A DNA stretch of 10,543 nucleotides from Candidatus Coatesiibacteriota bacterium (GCA_014728185.1 WJMB01000044.1:1-10543), one strand, 5' to 3'; positions 1 to 5,988 are shown, numbered from the stretch's first letter. Program-made: numbers and translations. The notes: generated from the letters alone by a model not told the origin.

Positions 1-87
1 ACCGGTGTCTGGAGCCTCGAGGTCGAGCGCTACTTCTACACCGACTGGAGCGACGACGCCGACTTGAACCAGTACTACCACAACTAG
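1..87 (+). CDS. C-terminal end of an unidentified protein (partial)
   Basis: Frame 1 is open from the window edge to a TAG at 85-87 and gives 28 residues ending DLNQYYHN. It is rich in aromatic and acidic residues (Trp, Tyr, Asp), which suits an exported or beta-rich protein, but the fragment is too short to assign a family. Codon third positions are mostly G or C, as in the other genes here. A strong intrinsic terminator begins 25 bases after the stop, which supports this being a real gene end. The function is unknown. Confidence 0.65.
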   Translation, partial: TGVWSLEVERYFYTDWSDDADLNQYYHN

Positions 88-112
88 GCCTTTCTTCCTG
101 GAAAGGTTCGCG

Positions 113-143
113 AACAGGGCGCCCAAGCGGCGCCCTGTTTTTT
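113..143 (+). terminator. Rho-independent terminator after the first gene
   Basis: An 11-bp perfect stem, aacagggcgcc (113-123) with ggcgccctgtt (129-139), closes a 5-base loop. Its 3' end merges into a run of six T (138-143). It lies 25 bases after the stop of the partial gene at 1-87 and faces the same way. Confidence 0.9.
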
Positions 144-196
144 GTTGTCTTTCCAGATTTTGTTCTTCCAACGGCGGTTGTCGATGACCAATCCAC

Positions 197-235
197 TGTT
201 TACATCAAGCTGAAAACGCGCGCGATCCGTAAACA
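197..235. promoter_or_regulatory. Spaced inverted repeat TGTTTAC / GTAAACA upstream of the regulator
   Basis: TGTTTAC at 197-203 is repeated as its exact reverse complement at 229-235, 32 bp apart from centre to centre, or about three helical turns. A second small hairpin, cccgt-cgaa-acggg, lies at 251-264. Both are in the AT-richer gap before the CRP/FNR-type gene, so either could be an operator or an RNA leader element. There is no direct evidence of function, and I found no convincing -35/-10 pair here. Confidence 0.25.
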
Positions 236-345
236 AATGACACTGTTCAACCCGTCGAAACGGGATAGGATAGAGAAACACATTGAAATGGTATAAACTT
301 AATTACGTTAAACAACCACTCCACTCCTCCAGGCGAGGCCCCACA

Positions 346-1032
346 ATGCATACCTCTTTCGACCTGACGAGGATCCCCCTCTTCTCCGCCCTCGACGAAC
401 GCGAGCTGGAGCGGATCTACCACCTGCTCAAGCGCAAGCGCTACACCAAGGGCGATATCATCATCACCGAGGGCGAGCGCGGCGATGAGTTCTTCCTTAT
501 CGAACACGGCCAGGTCAAGGTTACCCGACGCAGCCTGGACGGGCGCGAGAAGATCCTCGACATCCTCTCCGACGGCAGCTTCTTCGGCGAGCTGGCGGTG
601 CTCGACAAGATGCCCCGCAGCGCCTCGGTGGAGGCCATGGGTGAGGTCAGCATTCTCACCCTGCACAAGGACGATTTCCTGCCCATCCTCGAGCAACTGC
701 CCAGCCTGGCCATCAAGATCATCAAGGTGCTCTCCCAGCGCCTGCGTGACGCCGATTCGCAGATCGAGGACCTGACCTTCAAGACCAGCCGGGAGAAGAT
801 CGAGTCCCTGTTCATCCGCCTGCGCGATTACTACGGCGCTTCCCACGAGCTGGGCACCCGCCTGACCATCCAGCTCACCCACCAGGAGCTGGCCGACATG
901 GCCGGCTGCAGTCGCGAGACGGTCTGCCGCTTCGTCAACGAACTGAAGAACAAGAACCTGCTCACCATCGACAAGAAACGCCACTACATCTTCCACTCCA
1001 ACGCCGTGACGGCGGGCAAGGGCGAACGCTGA
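346..1032 (+). CDS. CRP/FNR-family transcriptional regulator
   Basis: This is a 228-residue cytoplasmic DNA-binding regulator of normal CRP length. Residues 1-130 form the cyclic-nucleotide-binding beta-roll. They carry a good phosphate-binding cassette, FGELAVLDKMPRSASVEA (80-97), whose GEL and R91-S92 align with the cAMP-contacting residues of E. coli CRP. A dimerisation helix follows (about 118-145). The winged helix-turn-helix at about 178-205 has recognition sequence GCSRETVCRF, keeping the Arg-Glu-x-x-x-Arg (R190, E191, R195) that reads TGTGA half-sites in CRP. There is no N-terminal cysteine cluster of the FNR oxygen-sensing type, so small-molecule control is likelier than Fe-S sensing. 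The ATG at 346 is preferred because homology begins there and a GA-rich stretch (331-338) precedes it. An in-frame TTG at 283 would add 21 residues unlike the family. The targets and ligand are inferred, not shown. Confidence 0.92.
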   Translation: MHTSFDLTRIPLFSALDERELERIYHLLKRKRYTKGDIIITEGERGDEFFLIEHGQVKVTRRSLDGREKILDILSDGSFFGELAVLDKMPRSASVEAMGEVSILTLHKDDFLPILEQLPSLAIKIIKVLSQRLRDADSQIEDLTFKTSREKIESLFIRLRDYYGASHELGTRLTIQLTHQELADMAGCSRETVCRFVNELKNKNLLTIDKKRHYIFHSNAVTAGKGER

Positions 1033-1096
1033 ACGAGACTAATCACAAGCGGGTAGAGGCCGTCCCGTATTCAACCCATTGTCGGTAACGGCGGTT

Positions 1097-1105
1097 TGAT
1101 ACAAT
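1097..1105 (+). promoter_or_regulatory. Possible extended -10 promoter for the acetyltransferase
   Basis: TGA followed by TACAAT (1100-1105) forms an extended -10 element. A TTGTCG at 1079-1084 is only 15 bp upstream, so the -35 is poor. The predicted start, near 1112, falls inside the stem of the 1107-1131 hairpin, so that hairpin would not form in this transcript. Confidence 0.3.
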
Positions 1106-1106
1106 A

Positions 1107-1131
1107 GCGACGCACCCGTGGTGCGTCGTTT
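1107..1131 (+). terminator. Hairpin terminator after the CRP/FNR-type gene
   Basis: A perfect 9-bp stem, cgacgcacc (1108-1116) with ggtgcgtcg (1120-1128), has a 3-base loop and is followed by only three T. It lies about 75 bases after the regulator's stop. The stem is strong but the T-tract is weak, so termination may be partial. Confidence 0.55.
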
Positions 1132-1209
1132 CCATGTGCCCGGCCGGGCGACGGGGACAGTTAACTCCAAGGCGGTAGGTGTTGGGGTTTGAGTGTGAGG
1201 GGGATCGGG

Positions 1210-1665
1210 ATGGAGTATGAGCTGGGGGTGCTGTCTGATGTAGACTATCCGGCGCTCATCGCGCTGTGGCGACGCGCCGGCCTGGAGCACAAGCCCCGGG
1301 GGCGCGACAGCGCGGCCGAGTATCAGCGGCAGATTACGCTGTCCATGGTGCGTTTCATCTGCGCCTGGACAACGACGGAGGAGCGCTCGGTCGGACGCAC
1401 GCTGGTCGGCTCGATCCTGGCCACCCACGACGGCCGCAAGGGCTGGCTGAACCGCCTGGCCGTGGATCCCCGCCATCGGCGGAGGGGGCTCGCCGGGCGT
1501 TTGATCAGCGCCGCCGAAACCTGGCTGCGGGACCAGGGGCTGGAGATCCACGCCTGTCTGATCGAGGGCTGGAACACGACCTCGCTCAGGGTTTTCCAGC
1601 ACTACGGCTATCTCGATTTCAAGGGTGTCCACTACCTGACCAAGCGGCGCGACGACGATGTCTAG
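1210..1665 (+). CDS. GNAT-family N-acetyltransferase, YpeA-like
   Basis: This is a 151-residue single-domain acetyltransferase that would use acetyl-CoA to acetylate an amine. The acetyl-CoA pyrophosphate loop (motif A) is clear: LAVDPRHRRRGLAGRLI (83-99) contains R90-x-x-G93-x-A95. Motif B ends with NTTSLRVFQHYGY (122-134), whose Tyr is the usual general-acid position. The overall pattern, with an N-terminal ALW segment near residue 18 and a GY near the end, resembles the E. coli YpeA group. The ATG at 1210 is chosen because a purine-rich GAGGGGG-type site ends about 7 bases upstream; a TTG at 1189 lacks such support. The stop shares a CTAG with the stop of the convergent methyltransferase. 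The substrate cannot be read from the sequence: it could be an amino acid, a peptide N-terminus or an antibiotic-like amine. Confidence 0.85.
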   Translation: MEYELGVLSDVDYPALIALWRRAGLEHKPRGRDSAAEYQRQITLSMVRFICAWTTTEERSVGRTLVGSILATHDGRKGWLNRLAVDPRHRRRGLAGRLISAAETWLRDQGLEIHACLIEGWNTTSLRVFQHYGYLDFKGVHYLTKRRDDDV

Positions 1666-2414
1666 TCCCGACGGGCCAGCAGGTAGAAGACGGGCAGGTA
1701 CTCGAAGTATCCTCCGGCTTTGAGCGCGGAGCGCACTCGGCGTCGCCACTTCGGACCGGAGCGGGGGTGGAAGAGGGTGCGGAAGACGAAGACCCGCTCC
1801 AGCTCATCGGCGGCGTCCGCGTCACCGGGCGGGTAATGGCGGGGTCGGGCCGCCGAACCGACCTCCAGAATCCGCAGGCCGTTGTCGCCGACCAGACCGG
1901 TCAGTCGGCGACCGCAGAGCGGATCGCCGCCGACGCGCTCGATTCCCCGCATCAACCGGCTGCTCATGGAGCGGTCGACCCCGGGATCGGGCTCGTGAAT
2001 CATCCCGCCGTAGTCCGGCTCGGCGCAGCAGAGCAGGTGGCCGCCCGGCTTCAACACCCGTCGGGCTTCGCGCAGCGCCTTGTCGGGCGCCAGCCACATC
2101 AGGGTGAAGTGGAACATCACGGCGTCGACGGAAGCCTCGACCAGGGGCAGCCGACAGGCATCACCGACGACGGCGCCGAGCTCGTCGGGGGCCCGGCTGA
2201 GAATGGCCGGATCGATCTCGACGCCGATCACCCTGAGTCCGGGATGCAGAGCGGCGTAGGGAGCGGCGGCGTGACCGGCGCCGCAGCCCACATCCACGAG
2301 AATCCCCCGGCTCAAACCGCAGCGACGGAAGAGGTAGCGGCAGGTCCGCCGGGTCTGCTCGGCGCGCCAGGCCAGATAGGCCAGCCAGTCTTCGGGAGGC
2401 GTTGCCTGGGTCAT
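1662..2414 (-). CDS. Class I SAM-dependent methyltransferase
   Basis: This is a 250-residue soluble protein with a complete Rossmann-type SAM fold. Motif I is DVGCGAGHA (41-49). The acidic end of strand 2 is GVEIDP (64-69), which binds the SAM ribose. GDACRLPL (84-91) gives the adenine-contacting Asp85. The post-II strand is VMFHFTLMWL (99-108), and LKPGGHLL (121-128) is the typical motif III turn. The N-terminal 35 residues and the region from about 145 form a cap with many Arg, where the substrate should bind, but it matches no substrate class I can name. The order of motifs resembles the UbiE/methyltransf_11 group. AAAGGA lies about 8 bases before the ATG. The gene is divergent from arcC and converges on the acetyltransferase gene, overlapping it by 4 bp. 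Confidence 0.88.
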   Translation of the reverse strand: MTQATPPEDWLAYLAWRAEQTRRTCRYLFRRCGLSRGILVDVGCGAGHAAAPYAALHPGLRVIGVEIDPAILSRAPDELGAVVGDACRLPLVEASVDAVMFHFTLMWLAPDKALREARRVLKPGGHLLCCAEPDYGGMIHEPDPGVDRSMSSRLMRGIERVGGDPLCGRRLTGLVGDNGLRILEVGSAARPRHYPPGDADAADELERVFVFRTLFHPRSGPKWRRRVRSALKAGGYFEYLPVFYLLARRD

Positions 2415-2424
2415 CAGCGTATCC

Positions 2425-2453
2425 TTTACAGCCGTCCCGGATCCGCTTATAAT
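2425..2453 (+). promoter_or_regulatory. Sigma70-type promoter for arcC
   Basis: TTTACA (2425-2430) and a perfect TATAAT (2448-2453) are separated by 17 bp. This is one mismatch from the full consensus. Transcription should begin near 2460, leaving a leader of about 70 bases before the arcC ATG at 2531. The -35 box overlaps the ribosome binding site of the divergent methyltransferase gene. Confidence 0.75.
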
Positions 2454-2475
2454 CCAGTGCGAATCCTAGGTTGAA
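2447..2475 (-). promoter_or_regulatory. Possible overlapping promoter for the methyltransferase
   Basis: On the minus strand TTCAAC (2475-2470) is followed 18 bp later by TATAAG (2451-2446), which shares its TTATAA core with the plus-strand -10 of arcC. The -35 match is poor. If used, the mRNA would start near 2440, and RNA polymerase could not occupy both promoters at once. Confidence 0.25.
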
Positions 2476-2488
2476 GCTTCACCCTTCG

Positions 2489-2511
2489 AGGACCCCGCCG
2501 GGGCCTTTTTT
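2489..2511 (+). terminator. Terminator-like hairpin (attenuator) in the arcC leader
   Basis: CCCC (2493-2496) pairs with GGGG (2500-2503) around a GCC loop. AGG (2489-2491) pairs with CCT (2504-2506) below a bulged A. Six T follow (2506-2511). The T-run is only on the plus strand, so the signal is directional. It lies downstream of the predicted start near 2460 and 4 bases before the GGAGGT ribosome binding site, so it belongs to the leader rather than to an upstream gene. Confidence 0.65.
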
Positions 2512-2530
2512 CACCGGAGGTCGACACCCG

Positions 2531-3463
2531 ATGTTGATCGTTGTAGCCGTAGGCGGCAACTCCCTGATTCGCTCCGACGAGCGCGGCACCATGGAGGAGC
2601 AGCTAGCCAACGTCGAAACCACCGCCCGCGCCGTCGGTGAGCTCGTCGCCGCCGGTCACCGGGTCCTCGTCACCCACGGCAACGGTCCCCAGGTGGGCAA
2701 CCTGCTGTTGATGAGCGAGAGGACCACCGAGCTGCCCGATCTGCCCCTGGATTACTGGGGCGCCAACACCCAGGGCGGCATCGGCTATCAGCTCCAGTCC
2801 GCCCTCCACCGGGAGCTGCGCCGCCGGGGCGTCGAGCGCCAGGTCCTCGCCGTCGTCACCCGGGTCGAGGTCGACGCCGACGATCCAGCCTTCAGCGAGC
2901 CCAGCAAGCCCGTGGGGCCTTTCTACTCCGCCGAGCAGGCCCGACGCTACGCCGATGAGTCCGGCTGGGTCGTCCGCGAGGACGCCGGTCGCGGTTGGCG
3001 CCGGGTTGTCGCCAGCCCCAAGCCCGTCGCCGTCGTCGAGCTCGCGGCGATCGAGAGGCTCCTGGCGGCCGATGTGGTGACCATCGCCGTGGGCGGCGGC
3101 GGCATCCCCGTCGTCCGGGATGACGGCGGCCACCACGGTGTCGAGGCCGTCATCGACAAGGACCGGGCCAGCTCGTTGACTGCGCGCTTGCTGGGTGCCG
3201 ACCTGCTGGCTGTCTCAACCGACGTCGAGCGGGTTCAACTCGATTATGGAACCCCCCACGCCAAACCCATCGACCGGATCAGTTCCGCCGAGATGAGGCG
3301 CCACTTCGAAACCGGTCAGTTCCCCAAGGGCAGTATGGGACCCAAGGTCCAGGCGGCTCTGGACTTCCTCGACGCCGGGGGTAAGCGCGTCGTCATCACC
3401 GATCCGGCCAACCTGGCCGCCGCCGTCCTCGAGGATGCCGCCGGCACGCGGATCGCGCCCTGA
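2531..3463 (+). CDS. arcC: Carbamate kinase
   Basis: This is a full-length carbamate kinase of 310 residues (EC 2.7.2.2). The enzyme interconverts carbamoyl phosphate plus ADP with carbamate plus ATP, usually to make ATP at the end of arginine, agmatine or purine-ureide breakdown. Family signatures occur in order: VVAVGGNSL (4-12), VTHGNGPQVGN (47-57), NTQGGIGYQLQ (79-89), KPVGPFYS (126-133), VVASPKP (159-165), IAVGGGGIPV (185-194), AVIDKDRASSLTA (206-218, including Lys210 and Asp211) and FPKGSMGPKV (264-273). The start is the ATG at 2531, with GGAGGT at 2516-2521; an in-frame TTG at 2471 would translate through the leader hairpin. No arcA (arginine deiminase), arcB (ornithine carbamoyltransferase) or antiporter is in the window, so the source of carbamoyl phosphate is unknown. 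The leader hairpin suggests attenuation control. Confidence 0.96.
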   Translation: MLIVVAVGGNSLIRSDERGTMEEQLANVETTARAVGELVAAGHRVLVTHGNGPQVGNLLLMSERTTELPDLPLDYWGANTQGGIGYQLQSALHRELRRRGVERQVLAVVTRVEVDADDPAFSEPSKPVGPFYSAEQARRYADESGWVVREDAGRGWRRVVASPKPVAVVELAAIERLLAADVVTIAVGGGGIPVVRDDGGHHGVEAVIDKDRASSLTARLLGADLLAVSTDVERVQLDYGTPHAKPIDRISSAEMRRHFETGQFPKGSMGPKVQAALDFLDAGGKRVVITDPANLAAAVLEDAAGTRIAP

Positions 3464-3483
3464 GACAAACTCAGCCGCACGAG

Positions 3484-3511
3484 CAGAGAGCCTCCCCCGG
3501 GAGGTTCTCTG
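3484..3511. terminator. Strong hairpin between convergent arcC and recF
   Basis: A stem of 12 pairs, CAGAGA (3484-3489) with TCTCTG (3506-3511) continued by one G-T pair and CCTCC with GGAGG, closes a 4-base loop. It abuts the recF stop codon and lies 20 bases after the arcC stop. Neither strand has a T-run after it, so it may act as a 3' stabilising hairpin or a Rho-assisted stop. A 5-bp hairpin, CTGAG/CTCAG (3460-3474), overlaps the arcC stop. Confidence 0.6.
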
Positions 3512-4606
3512 TCATTGGCGAACTCGACCGCCGTCGATGCTCAACACCGTGCCGTCGACGCTCAGGTCGCCCACGTCCTGGGGCAGGGCGGTCAGCAGGA
3601 GCTGATCGACACGGCTGCGCAGGGCCGGCAGCACCCGGGCCGTGGTTTCCGCGTCCAGCTCGCTGGCCACGTCGTCCAGCAGGAAGATCGGTCGGGTGCC
3701 GGTGCGCTGATGGAGAAAATCGGCCTCGGCCAGGCGCAGGGCCACCATGGCCAAACGCTGCTGGCCCCGGCTGGCGTAGCGGCGCAGGTCGTTTCCGTCC
3801 AGACGCAGGGCCAGGTCGTCGCGGTGGGGTCCGGCGGTGGTGCAGCCGCGGCGCCGGTCGCGCTCGAAGCGGCGGCGCAGCAACTCGATGAAAGCCTCCT
3901 CCAGATCGGCGGCGCCCAGGCGGGTCTCCTCGAGGGGGCCTTCGTAGTCCAGGCGCAGGTCGTGGCGGCTGGCGGTGATCTCCGCGAAAATTTGCGGGGC
4001 CGGGGCGGCCAGTTCGTCGACGGCGGCGCGGCGCAGCTCGATGATCCGGGCGGCGGCCCGGGACAGGGGGCGATCCCAAGCGGTCACGGCGGCGCGGTCC
4101 AGCGGATCGGCGCGCAGGGCGGCGTTGCGCTGGCGCAGGCAGTCGCGCAGCTCGCCCATGGCCCGGGTGTAGCTCTGGGAGACCTGGCCCAAGACCAGGT
4201 CGAGAAATCGCCTCCGACGACCGGCGGCTCCGCGCACCGTGTCCAGGTCCTCCACGGTGAAGCAGCAGGTCAGCAGGCGGCCCAGGATCGACGAGAGGCG
4301 CGGGCAGCGCTCTCCGTCCACGGCGGCCGTCTTGCCCCCGCTCCGGTAGGCCAGGGCCAGCCGGGTCTCCTCGTCGTCGCGCAGCGCCGCGGCCCGCAGG
4401 CCGAAGCCCTGGGCGCCCCAGCGGACCAGGTCGCGGTCCTCGGCGAAGCGGAAGCTGCGCGCCGTGGCCAGGTAGTAGACGGCCTCGAGCAGGCTGGTCT
4501 TACCGGCGGCGTTGGCGCCGGCCAGGCAGACTTCGCCCGGGGGCAGCTCCAGGCGCAGGCGCTCGTAGATGCGGAAGTGGTCGAGTTCCAAGCTTTTCAA
4601 ACGCAT
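3512..4606 (-). CDS. recF: DNA replication and repair protein RecF
   Basis: This is a 364-residue SMC-like ATPase that, with RecO and RecR, loads RecA onto single-stranded gaps at stalled forks. The ATP-binding head is complete. Walker A is GANAAGKT (30-37, Lys36) followed by the RecF-typical LLEAVYYLATARSFR (39-53). GPHRDDL (259-265) is a RecF hallmark. The ABC signature is SRGQQRLAMVALRLAEA (279-295), and Walker B is IFLLDDVASELD (307-318). The arm between about 130 and 250 is Arg- and Leu-rich, as usual. The ATG at 4606 is chosen because homology (LKSLELDHFRIY) begins at once. An in-frame ATG at 4720 would add 38 unrelated residues across the promoter. There is no Shine-Dalgarno before the ATG; a -10 element ends 6 bases upstream (see the promoter entry). 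No dnaA, dnaN or gyrB is adjacent, so the classical origin cluster is broken here. Confidence 0.95.
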   Translation of the reverse strand: MRLKSLELDHFRIYERLRLELPPGEVCLAGANAAGKTSLLEAVYYLATARSFRFAEDRDLVRWGAQGFGLRAAALRDDEETRLALAYRSGGKTAAVDGERCPRLSSILGRLLTCCFTVEDLDTVRGAAGRRRRFLDLVLGQVSQSYTRAMGELRDCLRQRNAALRADPLDRAAVTAWDRPLSRAAARIIELRRAAVDELAAPAPQIFAEITASRHDLRLDYEGPLEETRLGAADLEEAFIELLRRRFERDRRRGCTTAGPHRDDLALRLDGNDLRRYASRGQQRLAMVALRLAEADFLHQRTGTRPIFLLDDVASELDAETTARVLPALRSRVDQLLLTALPQDVGDLSVDGTVLSIDGGRVRQ

Positions 4607-4612
4607 GGACGG

Positions 4613-4642
4613 AGTATAGCACCCCCACCGCCGTCGCGGCAA
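4613..4642 (-). promoter_or_regulatory. Putative recF promoter giving a leaderless mRNA
   Basis: On the minus strand TTGCCG (4642-4637) is followed after 18 bp by TATACT (4618-4613), which is preceded by TGC to make an extended -10. Six bases separate the -10 from the recF ATG. The expected start would fall on the A of the ATG at 4606. The -35 has four of six consensus bases and the -10 has five. Confidence 0.45.
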
Positions 4643-5286
4643 CACGGAGGCTTTACAACCACCACGGCGTTTACCATAATCAAGGCTTGCTTCAACCGCG
4701 TTGCGCAACTCATCCTCCATGTGGAATCAAGGGACGATCACGACAAAGCGGATCAGCATCTGCGACGACGGTGCGCTTGGTTGGAGAGTCGCCCCCGACT
4801 TCCGCTCTCCCCCTGCCCTCGATCCGCTCAAGCGTCCGGCTCGCAGCGTGCGTCAACCGGCCCATCGAGCGCCTCGAGCGCGGGATTCAGCCACGGCGGC
4901 TTCCAGCATTTACGGCGGCACCGACGCCCCCCGGCCCCTTGCGGCGCTATGATTGGGCAAGGGCTTATCAAGTGCATTTAAACCGGGGTATGCTTCTAGC
5001 ATTTTGTGAAACAATGCATTACAGCTCGATATGCCGTCACATTCCAGCATTCGTTGTGTGGCGATGGGCTTATACTGTACGGAATACTGTTGTGGCAAGC
5101 CGGTAATCCCGTCGGTTGGACCTGTTGTCGCATCCAGTGCAGTCCTGCCTAAAAACAGACTTTGGACACGGCTCAACGCTTGCTTTGTACCCCTGCATCA
5201 GCCAGTCGTTTGGCCGTGTTGACGCTATCAGCAAGGCGGGCATCAGAAAAACTATCAGGATCGCATACCCTGTTCGGTCCGGGTTA

Positions 5287-5320
5287 TGATTGCAATCTGC
5301 TGATAATACACGTCTAGCAG
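5287..5320 (+). repeat. Diverged inverted repeat, copy 1
   Basis: This 34-base stretch, starting TGATTGCAATCTGCTGATAA, matches the minus strand of 5956-5988. There are 26 identities and one gap, and all seven mismatches are transitions. Similarity extends outwards, with GGTCCGG (5276-5282) against GGACCGG on the other copy (5998-5992). It could be two ancient copies of one element in opposite orientation. Confidence 0.55.
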
Positions 5321-5539
5321 CAGAAGCGCCTGTTGATTGCAAGCTGTCAAAACGTGGCGGTAGCTATGGAGAATGCCGTGTGGACAATCGACAATTCCAT
5401 TAGCTTGCATTAGAGCCCCATCCTGTTTCTGCTAAACTTATAAGTGCATCAACAACAATCACATACGCTGCGCATGAAGATATTTGGATCAATGCGCGGC
5501 GCACCAGGACGACGACTACCAGCTCAGTGAAACACTTAT

Positions 5540-5552
5540 GGATTATCACCTG
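5540..5552 (+). repeat. GGATTATCACCTG repeat, plus-strand copy
   Basis: The 13-base word GGATTATCACCTG occurs here and, exactly, on the minus strand at 6065-6053. Its first ten bases occur a third time on the minus strand at 5913-5904. Confidence 0.4.
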
Positions 5553-5752
5553 AAACTGAACCTACGTCGAAACCTAAAAAACAGCGGCATTTAGAGTGGA
5601 GGTGCCGAAAACTACCACATGAGGGTCTTCAGCTCGACGAGCCAAAGAGGTTTCATTATCAGTTAAATCAGCTATTTGAAAACATTTAGCATCCATATTA
5701 CTGGTAAGCCAAGGATGCAAATCAGGTGTCGGGACATCCAGTCTCTCAGCGT

Positions 5753-5785
5753 CCTCTTGGCATCCTCTTGGCATCTTCTTGGCAG
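5753..5785. repeat. Three-copy 11-bp tandem repeat
   Basis: The unit CCTCTTGGCAT is repeated exactly at 5753-5763 and 5764-5774. It is followed by a two-mismatch copy, CTTCTTGGCAG, at 5775-5785. The 11-bp period is close to one helical turn, so all copies would face the same side of the DNA. Slippage duplication would explain it equally well. Confidence 0.85.
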
Positions 5786-5786
5786 C

Positions 5787-5822
5787 GCCCGCTTCGGGCA
5801 AGCCTGGTTTTTGCCACCAGGC
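5787..5822. other. Two adjacent small hairpins after the tandem repeat
   Basis: GCCCG-CTT-CGGGC (5787-5799) is followed by a 7-bp stem, GCCTGGT (5802-5808) with ACCAGGC (5816-5822), around a TTTTGCC loop. No T-run follows on either strand, so these are not simple terminators. Confidence 0.5.
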
Positions 5823-5955
5823 AAGGCACGGGCAGTGACAGTTTGCTCAGCTATAAAGCACATGATAACAAGCTATTAGCGATATATGCCTGTTCTGAAA
5901 CGTGTGATAATCCCAATACTTATAATGTCCTGTTTTTGTCCGACCATGTTTCATA

Positions 5956-5988
5956 CTGCCAACACGCACTATCAGCAGGTTACAATCA
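5956..5988 (-). repeat. Diverged inverted repeat, copy 2
   Basis: Read on the minus strand, this 33-base stretch starts TGATTGTAACCTGCTGATAG and is the partner of 5287-5320. In a minus-strand RNA the two copies could pair, because six of the seven differences become G-U wobbles and one stays an A-C mismatch. The intervening loop would be about 635 bases. Confidence 0.55.

Noticed and set aside
247..996. Long minus-strand open frame opposite the CRP/FNR-type gene
   Set aside because: It is a mirror of strong G/C-ending codon use in the real gene. The translation is a low-complexity Gly/Ala/Leu/Asp string with no motifs.
1138..1149. Perfect 12-base palindrome GCCCGGCCGGGC upstream of the acetyltransferase
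   Set aside because: It has no loop to form a hairpin and is the kind of GC palindrome expected in this composition. There is no further evidence of function.
4681..4952. Plus-strand frames in the high-GC start of the gap
   Set aside because: There is no ribosome binding site, the composition is Arg/Pro/Ser-rich and no motif is present. They look like chance frames in GC-rich DNA.
3515..4981. 488-codon plus-strand frame opposite recF
   Set aside because: It is antisense to a complete RecF, and its extension into the gap has no family motif.
5753..5785. Tandem repeat as a CRISPR array
   Set aside because: The units are 11 bp and directly adjacent, with no spacers, and there are no cas genes.
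5574..5801. Minus-strand frame with a fairly protein-like C-terminus (VVVFGTSTLNAAVF)
   Set aside because: It starts with TTG, has no ribosome binding site and contains the 11-bp tandem repeat in its N-terminus. It matches no family I know. It could be a gene remnant, but the support is too weak to call.
5903..5907. TGTGA half-site as a target of the CRP-type regulator
   Set aside because: The matching TCACA at the right spacing is absent here and at the other TGTGA words I saw in the window.
5921..5926. TATAAT as a promoter upstream of hsp20
   Set aside because: There is no -35 box at 15-19 bp and no TG extension. It lies about 250 bases upstream of the gene in AT-rich DNA, where such words are expected by chance.
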